This document shows, piece by piece, positions 24,650 through 32,458 of a stretch of 62,142 nt of DNA. This stretch comes from an uncultured Clostridia bacterium (lineage in GTDB: Bacteria; Bacillota; Clostridia; Oscillospirales; Ruminococcaceae), in the NCBI GenBank assembly GCA_937907305.1, contig CALERQ010000194.1:1-62142 (forward strand), read 5' to 3'. The position numbers were made by a program, and so were the translations under genes. The notes beneath the pieces were generated by a model. That model worked only from the letters and a program-made list of their open reading frames with translations, had not been told where the DNA came from and made no database searches. Numbering within the stretch: position 1 is the first letter of the stretch; every line of letters begins with the position of its first letter.

Positions 24650-25690
24650 ATGAGCACCGTTTATGCCAGCCCCATCTGGCTGGGGAGGCCCCGTTACCCG
24701 GTGACAGTCACCACCGGAGCCGGGGCGGCTGTTACCGCTGCCCTGGGCAGCCTTACCCTGACCGCCACCGCCGATGCCAACGGCCTTTGCGCCATGAAAT
24801 TGCCCCGCCGCGGCAGCTGGAATTTTACCGCTGTGCTGGGGGCCAAAAAGGGCTATGGCACGCTGGCGGTACCGGGGCAGAGAAGTCTTTCCCTGCCGCT
24901 TTATTCCACCGCTCTGGCGGAAAATTCCTGGGCCGAGATCGCCGCGGCGGCAGCGGCCGGGATAGCTGCCCGGCTGTGGTCGCCGGGGGATGGGAAGGAG
25001 CTGACCATCAGCGGCACGGCCGGCCTGCTTACCGTCACCGATCTGGCCATCGGGGCCATCATTCTGGGCTTTGACCACAATGCCGCCCTGGAGGGCAGCG
25101 GCCGCATCCACTTCCAGCTGGCGCGCCTGGGGGAGACCCCGGTGGCCCTGGTAGACAGGCGCCACGGCAGCTTCAGCGACCTGGCCGGGGCCTTTACCAT
25201 GAACACAACCGCCACCAGTGAAGGCGGCTGGCAGGGCAGCCATATGCGGCAGGAGATCCTGGGCAGCGACAGCACCGATGTGCTTGCCCCTAAGGAGGGG
25301 ACACTGCTGGCCCTGCTGCCGGAGGAGCTGCGGGCGGTGATGAAGCCCTGCACCAAGTACACCGATAACACCGGCAACTCCATGGAGGCCGCCGCGGTGA
25401 CCGCCACCCAGGAATGGCTGTTCCTGCTCTCGGAGTGGGAGTACTACGGGGCCCGCACCATGGCCAATGAGGGGGAGCAGAGTTTCCAGCAGCAGTATGC
25501 CTACTATGCCGCCGGCGGCAGTCCGGCCAAAATGCGCCACAACCGCATCACTGCCACGGCCCGGGACTGGTGTCGCAGCCCGGCGGCGGGGTGGGCCGGC
25601 TTTTGCCATGTGAACAAGGACGGCACCGCCTACTACGAGGCCCCGAATGCCGACCTGGGCATTGCACCGGCCTTTGTGCTGGGCGCATAA
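24650..25690 (+). CDS. DUF6273-like phage/surface protein
   Basis: 346 residues. The first ~85 form an all-beta, Ig- or carboxypeptidase-regulatory-like segment (GSLTLTATADANGLCAMKLP). The rest resembles DUF6273, a C-type-lectin/FGE-like fold (IGAIILGFDHNA, GGWQGSHMRQEIL, LLPEELRAVMKP, LFLLSEWEYYG, RDWCRSPAAGWAGFC, GIAPAFVLGA). Such proteins occur as phage tail or cell-surface proteins, but the role is not established. I chose the ATG at 24650, after GGGGG and coupled to a 13-codon frame; a longer frame from 24125 would only translate the tandem repeat. The XhlA-like and holin-like genes follow. Confidence 0.75.
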   Translation: MSTVYASPIWLGRPRYPVTVTTGAGAAVTAALGSLTLTATADANGLCAMKLPRRGSWNFTAVLGAKKGYGTLAVPGQRSLSLPLYSTALAENSWAEIAAAAAAGIAARLWSPGDGKELTISGTAGLLTVTDLAIGAIILGFDHNAALEGSGRIHFQLARLGETPVALVDRRHGSFSDLAGAFTMNTTATSEGGWQGSHMRQEILGSDSTDVLAPKEGTLLALLPEELRAVMKPCTKYTDNTGNSMEAAAVTATQEWLFLLSEWEYYGARTMANEGEQSFQQQYAYYAAGGSPAKMRHNRITATARDWCRSPAAGWAGFCHVNKDGTAYYEAPNADLGIAPAFVLGA

Positions 25691-25711
25691 GATAGACGGG
25701 GAGGTGTGAAG

Positions 25712-25951
25712 ATGGATCAGGAGATCATAGTGGCGGGGCTGGCGCTGGTGGGCAGCCTGAGCGGCACCTATTTTGCCAACCGCCGGGCCACCGCCCTGAT
25801 CGCCTACCGGCTGGAGCAGCTGGAAAAGAAGGTGAACCAACACAATTCCGTGATAGAACGGCAATATGAATTAGAGAAAAAATTTGCGGAGCACGAGCGG
25901 GACTATGCCGCTGCCTGCCGCCGCATAGAGGAGCTGGAGAAAGGAGCATGA
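25712..25951 (+). CDS. XhlA-like phage protein: one membrane helix and coiled coil
   Basis: 79 residues: an N-terminal hydrophobic helix (about 5-22), then a charged coiled coil (RLEQLEKKVNQHNSVIERQ, ELEKKFAEHERDYAAACRRI). This layout is typical of phage lysis-associated or tail-tube cytoplasmic proteins. GGGAGGTG precedes the ATG at 25712; an in-frame GTG lies inside that site. It is followed by the holin-like gene with almost no gap. Confidence 0.7.
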   Translation: MDQEIIVAGLALVGSLSGTYFANRRATALIAYRLEQLEKKVNQHNSVIERQYELEKKFAEHERDYAAACRRIEELEKGA

Positions 25952-25953
25952 GT

Positions 25954-26253
25954 ATGAGTGAATTTGTAACCTGGGAGGCGCTGGGCGGCTATGCCGGCGC
26001 GGTGATGATGGTGACCCTCATCACACAGTTTTTGAAGGGGACGCCGCTGGGCAAGTGGAACAGCCAGCTGGTGGCCTATGTTATCGCCGTGGTGCTGCTG
26101 ATCGGAGCGGAGATCTTTGGCGGGCAGCCGGTGACGGTGCAGGGGGTGACCCTGTGCCTGCTGAACGCGGTCATCGTGGCGCTGGCGGCCAACGGGATGT
26201 ACGATGTGGCTGCCAAGAGCAAAAAGACGGCAAGCTATCAGCATGAGGAATAA
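25954..26253 (+). CDS. Holin-like small membrane protein
   Basis: 99 residues with three hydrophobic segments (about 10-28, 43-60, 68-85) and a charged C-terminus (KSKKTASYQHEE), as in phage holins. I prefer the ATG at 25954, seven bases after AAGGAG; the ATG at 25948 overlaps the previous stop as ATGA and is too close to the binding site. No endolysin gene is present, so lysis by this cassette alone is doubtful. Confidence 0.7.
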   Translation: MSEFVTWEALGGYAGAVMMVTLITQFLKGTPLGKWNSQLVAYVIAVVLLIGAEIFGGQPVTVQGVTLCLLNAVIVALAANGMYDVAAKSKKTASYQHEE

Positions 26254-26309
26254 GCGGCAGAAAGCACACTGCCAAGGTTAAGATTTGGATAAGCAGTAAT
26301 CAGGATAGG

Positions 26310-26770
26310 ATGGAAAAAGGGGTCGCGGCGGTTGGGGTGCGGGCCTACGATTGGCCGAGGGAGCAGTTTTGCAGACTATAAAGTATTTGCTTAACTGTCC
26401 TCTTAGTTCCCCTCCTCAGAGGAGGGGACAGGGGTGGTGGTTCGCCCTTCCGCGCTCCAGTGCGGGGGCGATAAAAATGCGCCGCAGGCTCCTTATAAGC
26501 ACCGTTTAGCCTACGCTCCGGGAGGGCATAGCCCTTCCGGGTGGGCGTTCCGGTGCGTCGGGGCCTTGGGGTTTACCCCAAGTCGCTTTTGGGCACTTTT
26601 GGCGATTCAAAAGTGCCACCCTGGCGGTAGCCGTGCAAATTATGCCTTTGCAAAAGGCTCCGCGGCGCCGAAGGAGAGATAAAATTGTTGCTATTAATGT
26701 CAACCCCTCAGTCACGGCTGCGCCGTGCCAGCTCCCCTTACACAGGGGAGGCTTTGGGGTGGTGCAGTAA
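26310..26770. repeat. Composite intergenic repeat, copy 3
   Basis: Gene-free. In order: a GGGGTCGCGG...GATTGGCCGAG segment (26318-26365) shared with 46630-46680; CCCCTCC-N-GGAGGGG (26411-26428); an ATGCGCCGCAGGCTCC segment; the hairpin GCACTTTTGGCGATTCAAAAGTGC (near 26594-26617) and a CCTGGCGGTAGCCGT tail; TATGCCTTTGCAAAAGGCTC (26640-26659); then the MITE-like GTCACGGCTGCGCCGTGCC module (26712-26730). The same order is kept at 46630-47025. Confidence 0.75.
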
Positions 26771-26796
26771 GCTATAAAATTGCAAGAAAAAAATCA

Positions 26797-26825
26797 TTGA
26801 CATTTGGGACACAGTGGCCTATAAT
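26797..26825 (+). promoter_or_regulatory. Consensus sigma-A promoter of the T-box operon
   Basis: TTGACA (26797-26802), exactly 17 bases, TATAAT (26820-26825). A perfect consensus, as usual for genes controlled by attenuation. Confidence 0.85.
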
Positions 26826-26831
26826 AGCCAC

Positions 26832-27125
26832 AAATAAAAAACCTGTGATCGAGAAGAGTAACCGGTCAGTTTTCGTTGAGAGCGAGCCGCGGATGGTGCA
26901 AGCGCGGTAACGGAAAGAGCGGCGAATGGCCTCGTGAGGGCGGCCGAACACGCAGAACATGCGCCAGTAGCAGCCGACGGGAAACCGGCCCCGTTATCCA
27001 TCCCGGCTTACATCATGTGTGTAGGAACAGAGCGGATGCTGCAAAGCATCAATGACGGGTGGTACCGCAGAGCTGATTTTCAGTCCTGTCCCAAGAGTTT
27101 TACTTGGGATGGGATTTTTTATTTT
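26832..27125 (+). ncRNA. T-box leader (probably tRNA-Trp responsive)
   Basis: The T-box sequence GGGTGGTACCGCAG (27057-27070) is unmistakable; AGAGTAA near 26856-26862 is the AGTA-type element on the 5' side of the specifier loop, with CGAG (26849 region) pairing to CTCG (26931-26934). The 3' side of the specifier loop reads GAA-TGG-C (TGG at 26927-26929), pointing to Trp. A terminator TCCCAAG-N7-CTTGGGA followed by TTTTTT (27084-27120) closes it. Binding of uncharged tRNA would favour the antiterminator and transcription of the ABC transporter. The specifier reading is by eye. Confidence 0.9.
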
Positions 27126-27146
27126 ACCGGGAAAGGAGCGAGCGCG

Positions 27147-27209
27147 ATGAAGGAGAGAATACTGCCGGGACGGCGATGGTGCCCGCCCCCGGAAAAACGA
27201 GATCAATAA
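27147..27209 (+). CDS. Possible 20-codon leader peptide
   Basis: ATG at 27147, eight bases after AGGAG, reads MKERILPGRRWCPPPEKRDQ to TAA at 27207. It holds one Trp codon followed by Cys and three prolines, a stretch known to slow ribosomes. It lies between the T-box terminator and the transporter. It may be chance; there is no supporting homology. Confidence 0.35.
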   Translation: MKERILPGRRWCPPPEKRDQ

Positions 27210-27242
27210 AACCACTACTGACCACGAAAAGGAGATAACCCC

Positions 27243-28211
27243 ATGAAAACCAACCTGAAAAAAGTTTTTGCCCTTATATTCGCCGCGATGTTCGTATTCT
27301 GCTTTGCCGCCTGCGGCGAGAAAAAAGTCCCGGTCATCGGTATCAGCCAGTACGGCGAGCACGAAAGCCTGGACAACTGCCGGGAGGGCTTCCTGCAGGG
27401 GCTGAAGGACGCCGGCCTGGTGGAAGGCACCGACTATACCATCGACTACCAGAACGCGGGGTTTGATGATAATATCACCAAGCAGATCGCCGAGAGCTTT
27501 AGCGCCAACAATGTGGCCCTGATGTGCGGCATTGCCACCCCCAGCGCCACGGCCTGCTACGCCGCCGCTGAGAACAAGGATATCCCGGTCATCTTTACCG
27601 CCATTACCGACCCGGTACAGGCCAAGCTGGATACCGGCAATGTGACCGGCACCAGCGATAAGCTGGCGGTGGAGGGCCAGCTGGAGCTGATCCGCGCGCT
27701 GCAGCCGGAAGCCAAGACCATCGGCATCCTGTATACCACCAGCGAGCCGAACTCCGTTTCCGCCATTGCGGAGTACGAGGAAAAGGCCCCGGCCTATGGC
27801 TTTACCATCGAGGCGGTGGGTGTGACCGCTCAATCCGAGGTGGTGCAGGCCTGCGATACCCTGCTGGCCCGCGGCGTGGACTGCATGAGCAACCTGACCG
27901 ATAACAATGTGGTGGGCGTGCTGCCGGCCATTCTGGAAAAGACCAACGCCAAGAGCATCCCCGTGTACGGCAGCGAGATAGAGCAGGTGAAGAAGGGCTG
28001 TGTGGCCTCCATCGGCATTGATTACTATGAGCTGGGCCGCCAGACCGGCCAAATGGCCGCCAAAGTGCTGAAGGGTGAGGCCACCTGCGAGGAGATGCCC
28101 TATGAGACCATCAGCGAGTACGGACTGTATGTGAACTACACCGCCCTGACGGAGATGGGCCTGACCCTGCCGGAGGAGCTGGCCGGCCGCGCCATTGACG
28201 CCAACGCCTGA
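27243..28211 (+). CDS. trpX: ABC transporter substrate-binding lipoprotein (TrpX-like)
   Basis: 322 residues, ABC_sub_bind family. The signal peptide ends in a lipobox (CFAAC, Cys near 22), so the protein is anchored outside the membrane. Typical motifs: VIGISQYGEHESLDNC, LAVEGQLELIRALQPEAKTIGILY, GIDYYELGRQTGQMAAKVLKGE. In Firmicutes such proteins with a downstream permease and ATPase behind a T-box are predicted tryptophan (or tyrosine) importers; the Trp-type specifier here supports tryptophan. AAGGAG precedes the ATG. Confidence 0.88.
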   Translation: MKTNLKKVFALIFAAMFVFCFAACGEKKVPVIGISQYGEHESLDNCREGFLQGLKDAGLVEGTDYTIDYQNAGFDDNITKQIAESFSANNVALMCGIATPSATACYAAAENKDIPVIFTAITDPVQAKLDTGNVTGTSDKLAVEGQLELIRALQPEAKTIGILYTTSEPNSVSAIAEYEEKAPAYGFTIEAVGVTAQSEVVQACDTLLARGVDCMSNLTDNNVVGVLPAILEKTNAKSIPVYGSEIEQVKKGCVASIGIDYYELGRQTGQMAAKVLKGEATCEEMPYETISEYGLYVNYTALTEMGLTLPEELAGRAIDANA

Positions 28212-28253
28212 TTTTTTGCTTTGAATTTTTGATTTGACCGCGAGGAGTACACC

Positions 28254-29162
28254 ATGCTGAATGTGATACTGGAGACCTGTGCCGGGACTCTGACGCAGGG
28301 ACTTATCTACGCCATTTTATCCTATGGCATCTTCATCACCTACAAGATCCTGGATTTCCCCGACCTGACGGTGGACGGCAGCTTTCCGCTGGGAGCGGCT
28401 GTGACCGCCGTGCTGCTGACCCATGGGGTGAACGCCTGGCTGACGCTGCCCATTGCCCTTGTGATCGGGGCGCTGGCGGGGCTTTGCACCGGGCTGATCC
28501 ATGTAAGGGCCAAGGTGCGGGACCTGCTGGCCGGGATCATCACCATGACGGCGCTGTACTCCATCAATTTGCAGATCGCCGGCTCCAACCTGATGGTGGA
28601 GCGGGCCATTGATACCATTTACACCTCCGCCCCGGTGATGGCGCTGCTGGGCAGCGTGCCGCTTTTGTACCGCAAGCTCATTGTTTCGCTGGTGCTGGTG
28701 TTGCTCATCGGGCTGGTGCTGGAGTGGTATTTTTCCACCAAGAACGGCCTGCTGCTGCGGGCGGTGGGCGATAACGACACCTTGGTGACCACCCTGGCCG
28801 TGGATAAGGGCCGCATGAAGATCCTGGGGCTGGTGATCGCCAACGCGCTGGTGGCGCTTTCCGGGTGCATCGTCTGCCAGGAGGGACGCTCCTTCAGCGC
28901 GACGATGGGCACCGGCCAAATGGTATTCGGCCTGGCGGCGGTCATCATCGGCACCACGCTGTTCCGCCGTATGAGCTTTGTGAAGGGGACGGCCGCCGTG
29001 GTCATCGGCAGCATCCTGTATAAGGCCTGCATCCAGATCGCGATCCTGCTGGGGCTGCCCGGCAATATGCTGAAATTTATCACCGCGGCGCTGTTCCTGG
29101 TCATTCTTATCACCGGGAACCTGAGCGGCCGGAAAGGAGGCGCCGACCGTGCTGGAGCTTAA
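28254..29162 (+). CDS. trpY: ABC transporter permease (TrpY-like)
   Basis: 302 residues with eight or nine membrane helices, BPD_transp_2 family, the same as LivH-type permeases. GIFITYKILDFPDLTVDGSF near the start and LSGCIVCQEGRSFSATMGTGQMVFGLAAVIIG are characteristic. It forms the membrane channel with the ATPase whose start codon lies inside its 3' end. GCGAGGAG precedes the ATG. Confidence 0.9.
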   Translation: MLNVILETCAGTLTQGLIYAILSYGIFITYKILDFPDLTVDGSFPLGAAVTAVLLTHGVNAWLTLPIALVIGALAGLCTGLIHVRAKVRDLLAGIITMTALYSINLQIAGSNLMVERAIDTIYTSAPVMALLGSVPLLYRKLIVSLVLVLLIGLVLEWYFSTKNGLLLRAVGDNDTLVTTLAVDKGRMKILGLVIANALVALSGCIVCQEGRSFSATMGTGQMVFGLAAVIIGTTLFRRMSFVKGTAAVVIGSILYKACIQIAILLGLPGNMLKFITAALFLVILITGNLSGRKGGADRAGA

Positions 29163-29922
29163 AAATATCACCAAAATATATAACCCCGGCGAGATCACCG
29201 AGGCCTGTCTGTTCCGGGACTTTGACCTTTCGGTGGAAGCGGGCGAGTTTGTTTCCATCGTGGGCAGCAACGGCAGCGGCAAGACCTCGCTGCTGAATAT
29301 CATCTGCGGCAGCATTCCCATCCAGGGCGGCGATGTCATCATTGATGGGGAGAGCATGCTGCACAAGAAGGAATTTGTGCGGTACCGCCGCTTTGGCCGG
29401 GTGTACCAGAACCCTGCCCTGGGCACCAGTCCCAATCTGACCATGTTCGAGAATCTCTCGCTGGCGGATAACAAGGGCAAGGCCTACGACCTGAGCCGGG
29501 GCGCGAACCACGCCCGGCGGGAAAGCTACCGGGAGCAGCTGGCCGCCCTGGGGCTGGGGCTGGAGGATAAGATGGATGTTAAGATGGGGGCGCTTTCCGG
29601 CGGGCAGCGGCAGGCCGTGGCCCTGCTGATGGCCACCATGACGCCGATTGATTTTCTCATCCTGGATGAGCACACCGCCGCGCTGGACCCCAAAACGGCG
29701 GATACCATTATGGAACTGACCGACCGGGTGGTGCGGGAAAAGGGGCTGACCGCCATTATGGTGACCCACAACCTGCGCTATGCCGTGGAGTACGGCAGCC
29801 GCCTGCTGATGATGGATAAGGGCCACTTGGTGCTGGATGCCGCCGGGGAGGAGAAAAAGAACATGACCGTGGAGGATATCCTGGACCTGTTTACCAAGAT
29901 CAGTATCGAGTGCGGCAACTGA
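29149..29922 (+). CDS. trpZ: ABC transporter ATPase (TrpZ-like)
   Basis: 257 residues. Walker A GSNGSGKTS, signature LSGGQRQ, Walker B FLILDEHTAALD and the H-loop His in MVTHNLRYAVE are intact. It starts with GTG at 29149, after GGAAAGGAGG, within the last codons of the permease gene, so translation is coupled. Powers uptake with the TrpX/TrpY-like proteins; a terminator follows. Confidence 0.92.
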   Translation: MLELKNITKIYNPGEITEACLFRDFDLSVEAGEFVSIVGSNGSGKTSLLNIICGSIPIQGGDVIIDGESMLHKKEFVRYRRFGRVYQNPALGTSPNLTMFENLSLADNKGKAYDLSRGANHARRESYREQLAALGLGLEDKMDVKMGALSGGQRQAVALLMATMTPIDFLILDEHTAALDPKTADTIMELTDRVVREKGLTAIMVTHNLRYAVEYGSRLLMMDKGHLVLDAAGEEKKNMTVEDILDLFTKISIECGN

Positions 29923-29978
29923 TTTCACCGGCAAAAATCAGCGCGGAGAGGGCTTGCCCTGTTTTGCAAAAGAAATGG

Positions 29979-30010
29979 GAAAAAGTTCGGAGAAATCCGG
30001 ACTTTTTTGC
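29979..30010 (+). terminator. Rho-independent terminator
   Basis: AGTTCGGA-GAAA-TCCGGACT followed by TTTTTGC ends the transporter operon. Confidence 0.8.
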
Positions 30011-30031
30011 TTTGACAGGGGACGGGGGAGA

Positions 30032-30060
30032 TTGTCTTGCGGACAAAAATCTGCTATACT
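30032..30060 (+). promoter_or_regulatory. Sigma-A promoter of the J-domain cassette
   Basis: TTGTCT (30032-30037), 17 bases, TATACT (30055-30060), 85 bases before the first gene. Confidence 0.6.
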
Positions 30061-30144
30061 GATTTTATATTTACATATTGTTCAAGCAATCTTTATCATG
30101 CTGCGGTATGATAAAGGGGAAAAGCACAGCGGGGAGGCGGCGGG

Positions 30145-31008
30145 ATGTTCGGTTATATCAAAACCTGCACGCCGCAGCTGCGCCTGTGCGAATGGGAAGC
30201 CTACCGGGGCATCTACTGCGGGCTGTGCCGCACCCTGGGGCGGCGCTTTGGGCCGCTGGCCCGGCTGACGCTGAGCTATGACTTTACCTTTTATGCTACG
30301 CTGGAGATGGCCCTGCGGGAGGAAGCGCCCGAATTCTGCCGGAGAAGCTGCGGGGTGAACCCGCTGCGGCGCTGCCGGCACTGCGAGGAAAACGAGGCGC
30401 TGGAACGCGCGGCGGATATGGCCATCCTGAGCCTGTGGTACAAGGCGGAGGATACCACTGCCGATGGGGGATTCTTTGGCAGGTGCGGCGGACGGCTGCT
30501 GCGGCTGATGCTGCGGCGGCAGTACCGCCGGGTGGCGGAGGAATATCCTACGGTGGATGCGGTATTTGCCGGGGAGATGGACCGCCAGCGGACGCTGGAG
30601 GCGGCAGGGGATACCAACCTGGACGAGCTGTGCGAGCCGACCGCCAAGATGACGGCGGTGATGCTGAGCCTGCTGAGTGAGGAGCCGGGCGAGCGCCGGG
30701 TGCTGGAACGGCTGGGGTATCTGCTGGGGCGGTACATCTACATGGCGGATGCGCTGGACGACTGGGAAAAAGATAAAAAACACGGGGATTTTAACCCCTT
30801 TTTACAGTGTGAGGATGAACCGGAGGCACTGAAACGCCACGCCAGGGCCAGCCTGCTGCTGACCATCGGGGAGATGGGGGCCGCGCTGGATCTGCTGGAG
30901 CTGAGGCACTTTGGGCCCATACTGGAGAATATCATCCGGCTGGGACTGCCCCAGACGGTGGAAGAACTGCAACTGCCCCCAAAGCAAAGGAGGAAACGAG
31001 AAAAATGA
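30145..31008 (+). CDS. DUF5685-like protein
   Basis: 287 residues, soluble, mostly helical. A Cys-rich N-terminal part (CEWEAYRGIYCGLCRTLGRRFG, then FCRRSCGVNPLRRCRHCEEN) could bind metal. The C-terminal half has YMADALDDWEKDKKHGDFNPF, a conserved acidic patch similar to the DDxxD helix of isoprenoid enzymes. DUF5685-type genes lie next to J-domain genes in related Firmicutes as far as I recall. Function unknown. AGCGGGGAGGCGGCGGG precedes the ATG; the stop overlaps the next start as ATGA. Confidence 0.75.
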   Translation: MFGYIKTCTPQLRLCEWEAYRGIYCGLCRTLGRRFGPLARLTLSYDFTFYATLEMALREEAPEFCRRSCGVNPLRRCRHCEENEALERAADMAILSLWYKAEDTTADGGFFGRCGGRLLRLMLRRQYRRVAEEYPTVDAVFAGEMDRQRTLEAAGDTNLDELCEPTAKMTAVMLSLLSEEPGERRVLERLGYLLGRYIYMADALDDWEKDKKHGDFNPFLQCEDEPEALKRHARASLLLTIGEMGAALDLLELRHFGPILENIIRLGLPQTVEELQLPPKQRRKREK

Positions 31009-31631
31009 CAGATCCCTACAAGGTGCTGGGAGTAAGCCCGAACGCGACCGACGATGAGGTGAAGGACGCCTACCGCCGGCTGGCACGGAAATATCACCCG
31101 GATAACTATGTGAATAACCCGCTTTCCGACCTTGCGACCGAGAAGATGAAGGAGATCAACGAGGCATACGATGAGATCCAGCGGCAGCGCAAAAGCGGCG
31201 GCTATGGACAGCAAAGCTACGGCGGGGGATATCAGCAGAGCTATGGCGGCTACCAGCAAAATTACGGCGGGTACCAGCAGAGCTACGGCGGTTCCTCCCA
31301 GTTCGCGGATATCCGCAGGCTCATCAACCTGAACCGGCTGGGCGACGCGGAGGAGCTGCTGGATGGGATCTCCGCCAGTGCCCGCACCGCCGAGTGGAAC
31401 TACCTGAAGGGAATAGTAAACTACCGCAAGGGCTGGCTGGATAACGCGGTGACCTACCTGAACACCGCGTGCACTATGGAACCCAGCAATATGGAGTACC
31501 GTCAGGCGCTGAACCAGCTGACCCAACAGCAGCGTGGCTATGCCCAGGCGGGCGGCACCAGCATGTGTGAGGTGTGCGCTTCGCTGTACTGTGCCAATGC
31601 CTGCTGCCAATGCATGGGAGGTGGCTGCTGA
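31005..31631 (+). CDS. J-domain protein with YGG-rich linker and Cys-rich tail
   Basis: 208 residues. J domain at 1-65 with the HPD triad (KYHPDN) that stimulates DnaK ATPase; a low-complexity linker of repeated QQSYGG/QQNYGG units (about 68-98); a TPR-like helical region (about 100-175); and a Cys-rich tail (CEVCASLYCANACCQCMGGGC) that could bind zinc. It is not DnaJ itself but a specialised co-chaperone. Coupled by ATGA overlap to the DUF5685-like gene and directly followed by a membrane gene, so the three may form one machine. Confidence 0.9.
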   Translation: MTDPYKVLGVSPNATDDEVKDAYRRLARKYHPDNYVNNPLSDLATEKMKEINEAYDEIQRQRKSGGYGQQSYGGGYQQSYGGYQQNYGGYQQSYGGSSQFADIRRLINLNRLGDAEELLDGISASARTAEWNYLKGIVNYRKGWLDNAVTYLNTACTMEPSNMEYRQALNQLTQQQRGYAQAGGTSMCEVCASLYCANACCQCMGGGC

Positions 31632-32173
31632 TGCAGAAAAAGAGTGGACAGGTGGCGCTGGGCGGCATTGCCACCGGCATGTGCATCGCGCTGATGTTTG
31701 CCACGGGGATGATCCCTTTTTCCTACTACGCGCTGCCGGCGCTGGCCGGGCTGGTGCTGATTGCCGTGCGGGAAGAAAACGGGCTTTCCACGGCGCTGAT
31801 CGTCTTTGCGGCGGTTTCGCTGCTTTCGGTCTTTGTGGTGCCCATCAAGGAAGCGGCGCTGCTGTTTATCGCGTTTTTCGGGTACTACCCCATCCTGCGG
31901 GAGACCTTTGCCAAGATTCGTCCCAAGACGCTGAGCTGGGTGGTGCGTTTTGTGATCTTTAACGCGGCGGTGGTGGCTGCCTACTGGGTCATCGTCAATG
32001 TATTCGGCATCACCGAGATTCTGGAGGAATTCGGGGACTTCGGCAAATATTCGGTGCTGGTGCTGCTGGCCTTTGCCAATGTGTTTTTTGTCATTTACGA
32101 TGGCGCGGTGAAGAACATCACCCTGGCCTACCGCAACTGGTTCAGGCCGAAAATCCTGAAAAAAGTGCGCTGA
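31631..32173 (+). CDS. Membrane protein of the J-domain cassette, 180 aa
   Basis: Five or six membrane helices (residues 10-25, 30-48, 53-70, 75-90, 105-125 and 135-155) and a short basic C-terminus. Unrecognised by name; the order (DUF5685-like, J-domain, membrane protein) suggests a membrane-linked chaperone task. The ATG at 31631 overlaps the preceding stop codon (TGATG), after GGGAGGTGG; an upstream extension would overlap the J-domain gene. Confidence 0.78.
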   Translation: MQKKSGQVALGGIATGMCIALMFATGMIPFSYYALPALAGLVLIAVREENGLSTALIVFAAVSLLSVFVVPIKEAALLFIAFFGYYPILRETFAKIRPKTLSWVVRFVIFNAAVVAAYWVIVNVFGITEILEEFGDFGKYSVLVLLAFANVFFVIYDGAVKNITLAYRNWFRPKILKKVR

Positions 32174-32249
32174 AAAGGCGAAAACCGGCGGTTCTTCGGC
32201 AGAGGGGCCGCCGATATTGCTATCCGGAGTAAGCACAGGGGAGAGGGGG

Positions 32250-32328
32250 CGCCCGCAGGGCAGCCCGACGAAGTCGGGCTCGGCGGCTTTGCCGCCGGTT
32301 TCGGCGCAGCCGAAACGCCCTGCGGGCG
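32250..32328. repeat. Cloverleaf palindromic element, copy A
   Basis: Outer stem CGCCCGCAGGGC (32250-32261) with GCCCTGCGGGCG (32317-32328). Inside, with no unpaired base at the junction: AGCCCGAC-GAA-GTCGGGCT (32262-32280), CGGCGGC-TTT-GCCGCCG (32281-32297), GTTTCGGC-GCA-GCCGAAAC (32298-32316). A perfect four-way junction in single-stranded DNA or RNA. Confidence 0.85.
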
Positions 32329-32458
32329 ACTGCCCCGGCAAAAATACCGGACAAGGGGCAGTAATGCCGGCGGCATCTTGCGGGGAGGCACCGCAATATG
32401 ATATAATGAAGCTGCCGAAGGCGAGTAAGACCCAAGGCGAGAGAAAGGAGCGCTGCCG

